A stretch of DNA of 64,000 bases from Psychrobacillus sp042945595 (lineage in GTDB: Bacteria > Bacillota > Bacilli > Bacillales_A > Planococcaceae), in contig NZ_CP168493.1 in the NCBI RefSeq assembly GCF_042945595.1, forward strand, positions 3,720,001 through 3,784,000, in the 5' to 3' direction. Positions 46,119-55,655 of the stretch are shown here, one piece after another. The notes beneath the pieces are model-generated. The model made no database searches. It was given only the letters and a program-made list of their open reading frames with translations, and was not told the DNA's origin. Position 1 is the first letter of the stretch. The number at the start of each line of letters is the position of its first letter. Made by a program: the position numbers and the translations under genes.

Positions 46119-47435
46119 CTATAAAACGAATACAACTGCTATCCACCCAAACAATATTAAAGGAATGTTATAGCAAACAAACGTCGGTACACATGTATCC
46201 CAAATATGATTATGCTGCCCGTCCACATTTAACCCGGCCGTTGGACCAAGCGTTGTATCTGAAGCAGGTGATCCAGCATCGCCAAGAGCTCCTGCTGTTC
46301 CGATTAAAGCAATGATTGCTAAAGGACTTAATCCTAACTCCAACCCAAGTGGAACGAAAATAGCTGCAATGATTGGGATGGTAGCAAAGGAAGATCCGAT
46401 TCCCAACGTTACAAATAAGCCAACGAATAACATAATTAAAACAGCTACGCTAACATTACCTTTTAATAAACTGGCAGAAGCATTTACTAGATTCTCTACA
46501 TCTCCAGTTGCGGTAATAACTGCTGCAAAACCATTTGCGGTAATCATAACAAATCCTACAAAAGCCATCATACGCATTCCTTCTGTTAATAGTTGGTCCG
46601 CTTCTCTCCACTTTAAGGCACCTGTAACATATAGAACTGAAATTCCCGCAAGAGCACCGGCAATCATAGCTCCCGTCTCTATTTGAACAAATAACGCAGC
46701 AATTAAGGCAAGCATCGTAAATACTACATTACTAGTTTTTACATGAACTTCAGAAACTTGTATTTCAGATGTTGCTTGTTTATATTTACGGTGTTTCCGA
46801 AATAATATAAAAGCCATTATTAAACCAAATAGCATCCCTAAAGCTGGTATAGCCATCGCCTTTGGTATATCTGTTAATTTTACTTCAAGGCCGGATAATC
46901 CTATTTGCGTCGCTAAAATTTGTTGATAGATAGCTCCAAAACCAAAAGGAAGAAACATATATGGAGTAATTAAGCCGAAAGCTAGAATACAAGCTATTAA
47001 ACGACGATCTACTTGTAACATATTTAATATTTTTAGTATTGGTGGTACTAACAATGGAATGAATGCGATATGAATCGGAATTACGTTTTGCGAAAAAATA
47101 GCCATTACTAATAGTAGTAAGAAAACTAATACTTTAACTAATCCTGTTTTTTGTGAATCTCCTTCTCTTTTTACAAGCTTTAAAATGGCTGCTACAAATA
47201 GCTCAGGAATGCCTGTTTTTGAAATCGCAATTGCAAAGCCTCCTAATAACCCATAACTTAACGCTATTGCCGCTCCTGCACCTAACCCCTCTGTAAAAGC
47301 ATCTATCGTCTCTGTAATCGATAAGCCGGCAGTTAGACCACCTACAAGGGCACCTATGATCAATGAGAATACAACGTTTATACGTAGTAAACTCAACACT
47401 AACATTATAACAACCGCCACAATAACGGCATTCAT
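46119..47435 (-). CDS. Na+/H+ antiporter family protein (YuiF/NhaC-like)
   Basis: A 438-aa membrane protein with about 12 helices and regular family length. It resembles the COG2056 group (B. subtilis YuiF) of the ion transporter superfamily. Conserved parts are FSQNVIPIHIAFIPLLVPPI, LGIGSSFATIPIIAAIFVPL and GALGDAGSPASDTTLGPTAG. Sodium-proton exchange is the annotated role; some relatives transport organic ions, so the substrate is not certain. It has its own promoter and terminator and separates the Bce-type module from the S10 operon. Confidence 0.8.
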   Translation of the reverse strand: MNAVIVAVVIMLVLSLLRINVVFSLIIGALVGGLTAGLSITETIDAFTEGLGAGAAIALSYGLLGGFAIAISKTGIPELFVAAILKLVKREGDSQKTGLVKVLVFLLLLVMAIFSQNVIPIHIAFIPLLVPPILKILNMLQVDRRLIACILAFGLITPYMFLPFGFGAIYQQILATQIGLSGLEVKLTDIPKAMAIPALGMLFGLIMAFILFRKHRKYKQATSEIQVSEVHVKTSNVVFTMLALIAALFVQIETGAMIAGALAGISVLYVTGALKWREADQLLTEGMRMMAFVGFVMITANGFAAVITATGDVENLVNASASLLKGNVSVAVLIMLFVGLFVTLGIGSSFATIPIIAAIFVPLGLELGLSPLAIIALIGTAGALGDAGSPASDTTLGPTAGLNVDGQHNHIWDTCVPTFVCYNIPLILFGWIAVVFVL

Positions 47436-47477
47436 AAAAACAACTCACTCTCGTACACTAGATTATTAACGTGGTAA

Positions 47478-47506
47478 AGTTTAATTCTTTTTTGTTAATC
47501 TGTCAA
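47478..47506 (-). promoter_or_regulatory. promoter of the antiporter gene
   Basis: On the minus strand a consensus -35 TTGACA (47501-47506) is followed by 17 nt and TAAACT (47478-47483), about 40 nt before the start codon. Confidence 0.75.
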
Positions 47507-47507
47507 T

Positions 47508-47539
47508 ATAAAAAGCCCCTTTGCATTAAACAAAGAGGT
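47508..47539 (-). terminator. intrinsic terminator of the Bce-type ABC transporter genes
   Basis: CCCCTTTG (47516-47523) pairs with CAAAGAGG (47531-47538, with one G-U). CTTTTTAT follows on the minus strand, directly ahead of the antiporter promoter. Confidence 0.75.
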
Positions 47540-47566
47540 CTTAGGAAAATAATTCTTCCAAATCGT

Positions 47567-49555
47567 CTATAGTGATTGACTTACTACTTTTCTATAATAT
47601 CCAACAGTTAAGAATGCAAATATTGAATATAAAATAACATAAATACTCATTGTGATTAACAGTGGCGCAGTGAGTTCTGTACCGAATAACATCCAGCCTG
47701 ATTTAACAGCAAAATAACTATGTGCTAAACCAATAATTAATGGTACTCCGAAGTTAAACATTTGCTTTTTATAGATCCCTTTCATTAACTCACTCGTTGT
47801 AAAACCAATTTTTCGAAGTACTGTATATGAAGCCCTTTCCTCGTCAGCTTCGTTCATTTGTTTAAAATATAAAATGCTACCTGTTGTCACTAAAAAGGCT
47901 AAACCTAGGAATCCTGTAACAAATATAACTAACCCCATCATATCTAATGTAGATAATCTATACGCCTCTTGCGATTCCATATACACAAGTTTTCTTCCAC
48001 CATTATCTTTTGTCACTTCAAAATGACCATCATTGGTTGTTTCTTCAAAGATAAATTGAACTTCTTTTAGTTGCGAACGATCCTCTAAAACAACCCCCAC
48101 TTGTTTATTCCAAAAAGTCTGTTGTTGAATCGTACTATCTGCTGAAAGCTTATCAAATAGTACGTCAGTAACTACAATGGTCATGCCACCGCCAGTAAGA
48201 TTGTATACAAGTAAAGAGTCCGTTTTAATTCCCCTTATCCTAAGTACTACCTCTCCACTGGAGGTTGTTAGTTGCACCGGCTTATTTTTTTCTAGTTTCA
48301 CTATTTCTGACATCATATTACTATAACCCATCACATAACCTTCACCTTCTTTTAATGAAAGCTCAGGCATCATCTTTTGCGCATCACTCAGCTTCACAAT
48401 CGGAAGAGTTCCGTTTGTCATCATACTAATGCCAGCAGGTATATCGTTAGAGAATAAATCACTGATGTTAACATCTACATCCAATAAGTCAATGTTTGTT
48501 TGTGCATAACTAATTTTCTGTTCATTTAATTCACTCAAAAATGCCTGACCCTGGTCATTCATCAAAATATAGTCAAACGGAACATTTTGCTTTGCCACTG
48601 CACCTGCTGAATAATAGGAGATATACGACAAACAAAGAATCCCAAGCGCCGTGGCCGATATTACCGTAATAATCGTAAGAGACATAGCATTTGACTTCAT
48701 ACGATGCATAATTGGCGATAGGGATAACACATCTTCGATAGATAAATGTCCTCTTTTTTGTTTTCTTTTTAAATTCATTAAGAAAGAAACAGAAAATCGA
48801 AAAACAAAGTACGTCCCACCAATTGTCGTCCCTAAGATAGCAAGCATTTTATACAAAAGCATATTGACATTATCCGTATCTAATTCAAACAACGTCGTCG
48901 ATAAGTAATATCCATAACCAATCATTACTAACCCAATGAACCCGAGAAGCATTTGAAATCCATTAAACCTTTTTACTCTAGTATCCGCTATTGATGTAGC
49001 AGTAAAGAGTGTAAGTAACGAAACCCGCCGAATACTTACCATTGTTTGTATTAATACAATGACAAGTAATGCTAAAAATACTACTAGTGTCATTTGCAGT
49101 GCCTCTATCGAAAAAATTAGCTCGACTAGTACTTCTTTTTCTAAAATACGAAGTAGAATCATCGCGAAAATACGGGATGTCAGAAAGCCAAGAACCACTC
49201 CTATGCTAATCGCACCTATCCATAAAATCGTATTTTCTAGCGCTAACAGTCTTGTTACAAGCCCTTTGGACATACCTATTAGCTGATATAGCCCAATCTC
49301 CTTGCTTCTTCTCTTCATGAAAAGATGGTTTGCATATAAAACAAAAAACACTACTACAAGTAGCAATAAATACGATGCTGCCTTTAAACCTGCAGTTATT
49401 TTCACACCGTTTGAGACCTCTATAACACTTGGATTATATTGCAGTGTTACAAAAGAAAAATAAAGCGTTACACTAAAAATTAATGCAAAAAAGTATAAAT
49501 AATAATGTTTAATATTTTTCTTCATACTGCGGAGAACTAGTTGACTAAGCGTCAT
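47567..49555 (-). CDS. BceB-type ABC transporter permease
   Basis: A 662-aa permease with about ten helices, two FtsX-like domains and a large extracellular domain between helices 7 and 8 (about residues 300-520). MKRRSKEIGLYQLIGMSKG is the typical cytoplasmic segment after helix 2. Such permeases sense and release cell-wall-active peptides such as bacitracin from lipid intermediates. The ATG at 49555 (MTLSQLVLRSMKKN) overlaps the ATPase stop and has GGTGGTGATGG in front; an upstream frame extension is discounted. The target peptide is unknown. Confidence 0.88.
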   Translation of the reverse strand: MTLSQLVLRSMKKNIKHYYLYFFALIFSVTLYFSFVTLQYNPSVIEVSNGVKITAGLKAASYLLLLVVVFFVLYANHLFMKRRSKEIGLYQLIGMSKGLVTRLLALENTILWIGAISIGVVLGFLTSRIFAMILLRILEKEVLVELIFSIEALQMTLVVFLALLVIVLIQTMVSIRRVSLLTLFTATSIADTRVKRFNGFQMLLGFIGLVMIGYGYYLSTTLFELDTDNVNMLLYKMLAILGTTIGGTYFVFRFSVSFLMNLKRKQKRGHLSIEDVLSLSPIMHRMKSNAMSLTIITVISATALGILCLSYISYYSAGAVAKQNVPFDYILMNDQGQAFLSELNEQKISYAQTNIDLLDVDVNISDLFSNDIPAGISMMTNGTLPIVKLSDAQKMMPELSLKEGEGYVMGYSNMMSEIVKLEKNKPVQLTTSSGEVVLRIRGIKTDSLLVYNLTGGGMTIVVTDVLFDKLSADSTIQQQTFWNKQVGVVLEDRSQLKEVQFIFEETTNDGHFEVTKDNGGRKLVYMESQEAYRLSTLDMMGLVIFVTGFLGLAFLVTTGSILYFKQMNEADEERASYTVLRKIGFTTSELMKGIYKKQMFNFGVPLIIGLAHSYFAVKSGWMLFGTELTAPLLITMSIYVILYSIFAFLTVGYYRKVVSQSL

Positions 49556-50306
49556 AACCATCACCACCAAGTACACCTTGTATGTTCATTATTTCTTGAA
49601 AAAATTGCGTACGATCTTTCTCCCCTTTATACAACTCCGTATACAGTTGACCATCTTTTAAAAACAACACTCGTGAACAAAAACTTGCTGCTACTGCATC
49701 ATGAGTCACCATCACAATGGTCACTTTTTTATGATGATTAATCTTCTCCAAATTGCTTAGCAGGGCAGTAGCGGCTTTTGAATCTAATGCTCCTGTCGGC
49801 TCATCTGCAAAAACAATAGAAGGATTACTAATTAAAGCACGTGCAGCCGATGTTCTTTGTTTTTCTCCTCCTGAAATTTCATTTGGATATTTATTTATGA
49901 TATCTTCAATTCCCAAAGTTTTTGTCAGTTCCATAAACCTCTCTTCTGCTTCTTTTTTGGGAACTTTACTAATCGAAAGCGGTAAAAAAATATTTTCCTT
50001 TACCGTTAATGTATCCAGTAAATTATAGTCTTGAAAAATAAATCCAAGTTGCTCTCTACGAAAATTTGATAACTCCCGTTCCTTCATCTTACTTAAATTG
50101 TTTCCACTGATTTCAATAATACCTTCTGTCGTTTTATCTATAGAAGCAAGTACATTGAGTAACGTAGTTTTCCCCGAACCCGATGGACCCATTATTCCAA
50201 CGAACTCTCCTTCTTGCACTTCCATATTGATTCCTTTTAAAACTTCTTGCGCAGTTGACTTTTTACCATAAACTTTTTTTATTTTACGTCCGCTCAAAAT
50301 AGCCAT
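49545..50306 (-). CDS. BceA-type ABC transporter ATPase
   Basis: A 253-aa ABC ATPase of the peptide-resistance class. Walker A is GPSGSGKTTLLNVLAS, the Q-loop is FIFQDYNLLDTLTV, the signature ISGGEKQRTSAARAL and Walker B IVFADEPTGALDS. It is coupled to the permease by an 11-nt overlap. A GGAGGATC site and a separate promoter lie upstream. Confidence 0.93.
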   Translation of the reverse strand: MAILSGRKIKKVYGKKSTAQEVLKGINMEVQEGEFVGIMGPSGSGKTTLLNVLASIDKTTEGIIEISGNNLSKMKERELSNFRREQLGFIFQDYNLLDTLTVKENIFLPLSISKVPKKEAEERFMELTKTLGIEDIINKYPNEISGGEKQRTSAARALISNPSIVFADEPTGALDSKAATALLSNLEKINHHKKVTIVMVTHDAVAASFCSRVLFLKDGQLYTELYKGEKDRTQFFQEIMNIQGVLGGDGYDA

Positions 50307-50330
50307 GTATGATCCTCCTACATATTATTA

Positions 50331-50360
50331 ATTATATTGTACGGGTTTTTAGGCTGTTAA
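50331..50360 (-). promoter_or_regulatory. candidate promoter of the BceAB-type operon
   Basis: On the minus strand TTAACA (50355-50360), 18 nt, then TATAAT (50331-50336). The upstream stretch, where the cognate response regulator would bind, contains AATCAAACGATTAACA but no clear dyad I would claim. Confidence 0.6.
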
Positions 50361-50375
50361 TCGTTTGATTTACAT

Positions 50376-50413
50376 GACAAAAAAATAAAGTAGATGACAT
50401 TTTTGTCACCTAC
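50376..50413 (-). terminator. intrinsic terminator after the sensor kinase gene
   Basis: On the minus strand GTAGGTGACA pairs with TGTCATCTAC (one G-U) around AAAA and is followed by TTTATTTTTTT. It overlaps the kinase stop codon and separates the two-component genes from the transporter genes. Confidence 0.75.
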
Positions 50414-51431
50414 CAACTATTTTAGTCATTTCATTTTTAAGTGGGAACTTTATAGAAAAAGTTGAACCAATATTAACTTTGGAATCTACAAATATCTCAA
50501 TACCAAGCTTATCTGCAGCGTTTTTCGCTAAATAAAGTCCCATACCAGTTGAAGAAGCTTTTTCTCTCCCTATTGTTCCAGTAAATGACTTTTCAAATAT
50601 ACGCGGTAAGTCAGCTTGAGTCACTCCGATTCCACAGTCATGTATATGGAGCAAAGTATGACCCATTTCATCTTTTTGAGAAAATATATGAATATCACAG
50701 TTTTCATTACTATACTTAACTGCATTTGATAATATTTGTCGAATAATAAATGATAACCATTTTTGGTCTGTTAGCACTTCCACATGTAATAGATTAATTT
50801 CGAAACCGATTTCTTTTTGCATACACCATGCTTGAAGTTCTTTAATTTCAAGATGTACTATCCTTTGTATGTTCACAGGTCCTATCATATAATCTTTCTC
50901 CATTGATGGTAACCTCGTATGATGGAGCTGTTGATCCAATAGTAAATGGATTCTTAACCACTCGAACTCCAGTTTTTTCTGCATTTGACCATTTTCAATT
51001 GTATCAATCAAGAGTTTCATACTAGTAAGTGGTGTCTTTACTTCATGTATCCATGATAAGATGTGGTCATTCTCTTCTAAATGCTCTACTTTCAGCTGAT
51101 TTAATTCCTCTCTAGCAACTGAAATTAATTCATCTATGGTATATGTTATCTTTTTTTCGAAGCTAGATTTACCTCTAGGAAGAGCAGCAAGTAGCATATC
51201 AAACGTATTTTCATAGTCCACGTTTTCCTCTAAATCTTTAATATATCCTGACTCTTTCCTAAATCTCCAAACAAAAAATATAATGAAGGCTATTATGTTC
51301 ATAAAATTAATATACAAAATAGATATTTCGAGAAAGGCAATATCTAAGGTCAAAATAATATTCAACCAAATCTGCAAGCATATGAAAAAAAGAATCCATG
51401 CCTTTCTTTCTTTTATGTATGCTAGGAACAA
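50406..51431 (-). CDS. BceS-type intramembrane-sensing histidine kinase
   Basis: A 341-aa kinase with two N-terminal helices (about residues 13-32 and 38-55) joined by a very short extracellular loop. It therefore has no sensor domain of its own and is expected to sense through the transporter. The H-box is HILSWIHEVKTPLTSM; N-box ILSNAVKYS, G1 DCGIGV and G2 STGMGLYLA. Translation starts at TTG behind AAAGGAG that overlaps the regulator stop codon. Confidence 0.92.
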   Translation of the reverse strand: MFLAYIKERKAWILFFICLQIWLNIILTLDIAFLEISILYINFMNIIAFIIFFVWRFRKESGYIKDLEENVDYENTFDMLLAALPRGKSSFEKKITYTIDELISVAREELNQLKVEHLEENDHILSWIHEVKTPLTSMKLLIDTIENGQMQKKLEFEWLRIHLLLDQQLHHTRLPSMEKDYMIGPVNIQRIVHLEIKELQAWCMQKEIGFEINLLHVEVLTDQKWLSFIIRQILSNAVKYSNENCDIHIFSQKDEMGHTLLHIHDCGIGVTQADLPRIFEKSFTGTIGREKASSTGMGLYLAKNAADKLGIEIFVDSKVNIGSTFSIKFPLKNEMTKIVGR

Positions 51432-51437
51432 GTGAAT

Positions 51438-52127
51438 CTACTCCTTTTTCGTAATTGCCATATAACCTAACCCTTTTTTTGTAATAATTACATCTATTAA
51501 ACCAATCTCTTCTAACTTAAGGCGGAGACGATTCACATTTACTGATAAAGTATTATCATTAACAAAACGCTCATCATCCCAAAGCTTTCTCATTAATTCA
51601 TCGCGAGAGACAATTTTATCTACTGATTGCATCAATGTACGAAGGATAAAAAGTTCATTTTTCGTCAGTTCATTTGATTTTTCCAAATATGTAATTTCAC
51701 TTTTAGCAAAATCAATCACTGCTTTATTCCAACTACTAATATCCATATTCTCCTCTTGATAATCATATGTTCTACGTATTATTGCTTGCACCTTTGCAAG
51801 TAGAACTTCTAGATGAAACGGCTTTTGTACAAAATCATCTGCACCCATTTGCATTGCCATAATCATATCCAGCGGGTGATCCCTTGAAGATAAGAAAATA
51901 ATTGGTACTTTAGAGATTTGACGAATTTCTCTACACCAATGAAATCCATCAAAGGATGGTAATTGAATATCAATAATAACTAATTGTGGTTTTTCCTCAA
52001 TAAATGTCTTCATCACTTTTTGAAAGTCATCTGGTCGCACCACTTCAAATGCCCATTGTATGAATCTTTCTTTAATAATTTCAAAAATGGACTGATCGTC
52101 TTCTATCAATAAAACTTTCACATTCAT
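51438..52127 (-). CDS. BceR-type response regulator (OmpR/PhoB family)
   Basis: A 229-aa response regulator. The receiver domain has LIEDDQ, the phospho-acceptor in VIIDIQLPSFDG and the conserved lysine in FVQKPFH. The winged-helix output domain ends NTLSVNVNRLRLKLEEIGL. A GTG at 52136 is in frame but AGAGG abuts it; the ATG at 52127 is well spaced. It is expected to drive the downstream transporter genes when phosphorylated by the adjacent kinase. Confidence 0.93.
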   Translation of the reverse strand: MNVKVLLIEDDQSIFEIIKERFIQWAFEVVRPDDFQKVMKTFIEEKPQLVIIDIQLPSFDGFHWCREIRQISKVPIIFLSSRDHPLDMIMAMQMGADDFVQKPFHLEVLLAKVQAIIRRTYDYQEENMDISSWNKAVIDFAKSEITYLEKSNELTKNELFILRTLMQSVDKIVSRDELMRKLWDDERFVNDNTLSVNVNRLRLKLEEIGLIDVIITKKGLGYMAITKKE

Positions 52128-52166
52128 CAGACTCACCTCTTACAACTAGTTTACACTAATTTCACA

Positions 52167-52205
52167 CAAAAAAAATCCACCTCATCGTCACGAGGTGGAT
52201 TTTGA
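52167..52205 (-). terminator. intrinsic terminator of the str operon after tuf
   Basis: AAAATCCACCTC (52172-52183) pairs with GAGGTGGATTTT (52192-52203). A run of eight T follows on the minus strand. Confidence 0.93.
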
Positions 52206-52220
52206 CTTGTAATTTATTAA

Positions 52221-53408
52221 TTATTTAGTAATTGTAGCAACTACACCAGCGCCTACAGTACGTCCACCCTCACGGATAGAGAATTTAGTACCTTCTTCAA
52301 GAGCGATTGGTGAAATCAAAGAAACGATCATTTCAATGTTATCACCAGGCATAACCATTTCTACGCCTTCAGGTAAGTTACAAACTCCAGTTACATCAGT
52401 TGTACGGAAGTAAAACTGAGGACGGTAGTTTGTGAAGAATGGAGTATGACGTCCACCCTCTTCTTTTGAAAGAACATAAACTTCTGCTTTAAAGTCTGTG
52501 TGTGGAGTAATTGTACCTGGTTTAGCTAATACTTGTCCACGTTGGATATCTTCACGAGCAACCCCACGAAGAAGAGCACCAATGTTGTCGCCAGCTTCTG
52601 CATAGTCAAGAAGCTTACGGAACATTTCAACACCTGTTACAGTAGTTGATTTTGGTTCTTCAACAATACCAATGATGTCTACAACATCACCGATTTTAAC
52701 TTGTCCACGCTCAACACGACCAGTAGCAACTGTTCCACGACCAGTGATTGAGAATACATCTTCAACTGGCATCATAAATGGTTTGTCAGTTTGACGTTCT
52801 GGAGTTGGAATATAAGAATCAACAGCGTCCATTAATTCAACAATTCTTTCTTCCCAATTTTCTTCGCCTTCTAATGCTTTAAGAGCTGAACCTTTGATAA
52901 CAGGAATATCATCACCAGGGAAGTTATACTCAGTAAGTAGATCACGGATTTCCATTTCTACTAATTCAAGTAATTCTTCGTCATCAACCATATCACATTT
53001 GTTCATGAATACTACTAAGTATGGTACACCAACTTGACGAGAAAGAAGGATATGTTCACGAGTTTGTGGCATTGGGCCATCAGCAGCAGATACTACTAAA
53101 ATCCCACCGTCCATTTGAGCAGCACCAGTGATCATGTTTTTAACATAATCGGCATGTCCTGGGCAGTCAACGTGTGCATAGTGACGTGAAGCAGTTTCAT
53201 ACTCAACGTGAGATGTATTGATAGTGATACCGCGTTCTTTTTCTTCAGGTGCGTTATCAATTTGAGCATAGCTCATTGCAGTACCACCAGAACGTTTTGC
53301 AAGAACTGTTGCGATTGCTGCTGTTAATGTAGTTTTACCATGGTCAACGTGTCCGATTGTACCAATGTTTGCATGTGTTTTGGAACGGTCAAATTTTTCT
53401 TTTGCCAT
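52221..53408 (-). CDS. tuf: elongation factor Tu
   Basis: A 395-aa GTPase bringing aminoacyl-tRNA to the ribosome. G1 is GHVDHGKTTLTAAI, the switch II region DCPGHADYVKNM and the base-specificity motif NKCDMVDD. Domains 2 and 3 are full length (ends GGRTVGAGVVATITK). It is the last gene of the str operon. Confidence 0.99.
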   Translation of the reverse strand: MAKEKFDRSKTHANIGTIGHVDHGKTTLTAAIATVLAKRSGGTAMSYAQIDNAPEEKERGITINTSHVEYETASRHYAHVDCPGHADYVKNMITGAAQMDGGILVVSAADGPMPQTREHILLSRQVGVPYLVVFMNKCDMVDDEELLELVEMEIRDLLTEYNFPGDDIPVIKGSALKALEGEENWEERIVELMDAVDSYIPTPERQTDKPFMMPVEDVFSITGRGTVATGRVERGQVKIGDVVDIIGIVEEPKSTTVTGVEMFRKLLDYAEAGDNIGALLRGVAREDIQRGQVLAKPGTITPHTDFKAEVYVLSKEEGGRHTPFFTNYRPQFYFRTTDVTGVCNLPEGVEMVMPGDNIEMIVSLISPIALEEGTKFSIREGGRTVGAGVVATITK

Positions 53409-53453
53409 TTGAGATTGCCTCCTCAGTGATTGTTTGTTTTTTTATGATAAAAG

Positions 53454-53476
53454 CTAGAGGGCGTACGTCCCTCTAT
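53454..53476 (-). other. hairpin in the fusA-tuf spacer
   Basis: TAGAGGG (53455-53461) pairs with CCCTCTA (53469-53475) around CGTACGT, followed on the minus strand by GCTTTTATC. It lies about 50 nt before tuf. It may process or partly terminate the fusA transcript. No separate strong tuf promoter could be identified. Confidence 0.5.
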
Positions 53477-53525
53477 CTTTTATACGCTATAGATTAGTTA
53501 TACTTTAATATTGGTGAAAATTCAA

Positions 53526-55604
53526 TTATTCACCTTTATTTTTTTTAATAATTTCTTCAGAAATTGATTTTGGAACATCTTCATAGTGATCAAACACCAT
53601 AGAGAATACTCCGCGTCCTTGCGTATTAGAACGTAAAGACGTTGCATATCCGAACATTTCAGCAAGTGGCACCATTGCACGAACTACTTGTGCGTTACCA
53701 CGCGCTTCCATACCTTCAACGCGTCCACGGCGAGACGTAATGTCTCCCATGATGTCTCCTAAATATTCTTCAGGAATAACAACTTCTACTTTCATAAGTG
53801 GCTCAAGAATTACTGGATTTACTTTAGATACAGCATTTTTAAGTGCCATTGATGCAGCAATCTTAAATGCCATCTCATTCGAGTCAACATCATGATAAGA
53901 TCCGTCATATAGTTTAGCTTTAATATCGATTAGTGGATATCCAGCAAGTACACCGTTGTTAAGCGAGTCACGAAGACCTGCCTCAACAGCTGGAACGTAT
54001 TCACGTGGAACTACCCCACCGACAACTGCATTTTCAAATTCAAAGCCTTTTCCTTCTTCGTTTGGAGAGAATTCAATCCAAACGTGTCCGAATTGACCAC
54101 GTCCACCAGATTGGCGAACGAATTTACCTTCAACTTTAGCAGAGCTACGGAATGTCTCACGGTAAGATACCTGTGGAGCACCTACGTTAGCTTCTACTTT
54201 AAATTCACGGCGCATACGGTCAACTAAAATATCCAAATGAAGTTCACCCATACCAGCGATGATTACTTGACCAGTTTCTTGGTCAGTATGTACGCGGAAT
54301 GTAGGATCTTCTTCTGAAAGTTTTTGTAGAGCTTGACCCATTTTATCTTGGTCCGCTTTTGTTTTCGGTTCAACAGATAATGAAATAACTGGTTCTGGGA
54401 ATGTCATAGACTCAAGAATTACAAGAGCTTTTTCATCACACAGTGTGTCTCCAGTTGTTGTATCTTTTAAACCTACAGCTGCAGCGATATCTCCAGCGTA
54501 TACTTGTGAAATTTCTTCACGAGAGTTAGCATGCATTTGTAGAATACGTCCTACGCGTTCACGCTTACCTTTTGTAGAGTTTTGCACATATGAACCCGCT
54601 TGAAGTGTACCAGAATAAACACGGAAGAATGTTAATTTACCAACGTAAGGGTCAGTCATAACTTTAAATGCTAATGCAGAGAATGGTTCTGAGTCATCTG
54701 AATGACGTTCAATCTCTCCATCAGTGTCTGGGTCAATCCCTTGCATAGCTGGAATATCAAGTGGTGATGGTAGGTATGCAACAACTGCGTCTAAAACTTT
54801 TTGAACACCTTTGTTTTTAAATGCAGTACCACATACTACTGGATAGAATTCTACGTTTAGAGTACCTTTACGGATACCATCAACTAATTCTTCGTTCGTA
54901 ATCTCTTCTCCACCAAGATATTTTTCCATTAAATCTTCGTCAAGTTCAGATACCGCTTCAACTAGCTTTTCACGGTATTCATTAGCTTGAGCTTTAAATT
55001 CTTCCGGAATTTCCACTTCTTCCATGTCAGTTCCTAGGTCATTAGCGTACATAGTAGCAGTCATTGTTACTAAGTCGATAATTCCGCGGAAATCTTCTTC
55101 AGCACCGATTGGTAACTGAATTGGATGAGCATTAGCTTGTAAACGGTCATGTAGTGTTCCTACAGAATACAAGAAATCCGCTCCCGTTTTATCCATTTTG
55201 TTAATGAAAACAATACGTGGTACGCCATAAGTTGTAGCTTGACGCCATACTGTTTCTGTTTGTGGTTCAACACCAGATTGCGCATCTAGTACTGTAACCG
55301 CGCCATCAAGTACACGAAGTGAACGTTCAACTTCAACTGTGAAGTCTACGTGACCAGGTGTATCGATGATATTTACACGGTGACCATCCCAAGCAGCTGT
55401 TGTCGCAGCAGAAGTGATTGTAATACCACGTTCTTGCTCTTGCTCCATCCAGTCCATTTGTGAAGCACCTTCATGAGTTTCTCCAATTTTATGGATTTTC
55501 CCAGTGTAATAAAGAATACGCTCCGTAGTAGTCGTTTTACCAGCATCTATGTGAGCCATGATCCCGATATTACGTGTTTTTGCTAAGGAGAACTCTCTAG
55601 CCAT
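53526..55604 (-). CDS. fusA: elongation factor G
   Basis: A 692-aa translocation GTPase. G1 is AHIDAGKTTTTERIL, switch II DTPGHVDFTVEVE and NKMDKTGADF. Five domains are present, with the domain IV loop region around DVDSNEMAFKIAA. It lies 51 nt after rpsG. Confidence 0.99.
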   Translation of the reverse strand: MAREFSLAKTRNIGIMAHIDAGKTTTTERILYYTGKIHKIGETHEGASQMDWMEQEQERGITITSAATTAAWDGHRVNIIDTPGHVDFTVEVERSLRVLDGAVTVLDAQSGVEPQTETVWRQATTYGVPRIVFINKMDKTGADFLYSVGTLHDRLQANAHPIQLPIGAEEDFRGIIDLVTMTATMYANDLGTDMEEVEIPEEFKAQANEYREKLVEAVSELDEDLMEKYLGGEEITNEELVDGIRKGTLNVEFYPVVCGTAFKNKGVQKVLDAVVAYLPSPLDIPAMQGIDPDTDGEIERHSDDSEPFSALAFKVMTDPYVGKLTFFRVYSGTLQAGSYVQNSTKGKRERVGRILQMHANSREEISQVYAGDIAAAVGLKDTTTGDTLCDEKALVILESMTFPEPVISLSVEPKTKADQDKMGQALQKLSEEDPTFRVHTDQETGQVIIAGMGELHLDILVDRMRREFKVEANVGAPQVSYRETFRSSAKVEGKFVRQSGGRGQFGHVWIEFSPNEEGKGFEFENAVVGGVVPREYVPAVEAGLRDSLNNGVLAGYPLIDIKAKLYDGSYHDVDSNEMAFKIAASMALKNAVSKVNPVILEPLMKVEVVIPEEYLGDIMGDITSRRGRVEGMEARGNAQVVRAMVPLAEMFGYATSLRSNTQGRGVFSMVFDHYEDVPKSISEEIIKKNKGE

Positions 55605-55655
55605 ATTGTATTTCTCCTTTCAATTTCGGATTAGAGTATGATTTTTAAATAAATC

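Noticed and set aside
46312..46686. 124-codon plus-strand frame opposite the antiporter gene
   Set aside because: Antisense shadow of a membrane protein gene; composition and lack of start signals argue against a real gene.
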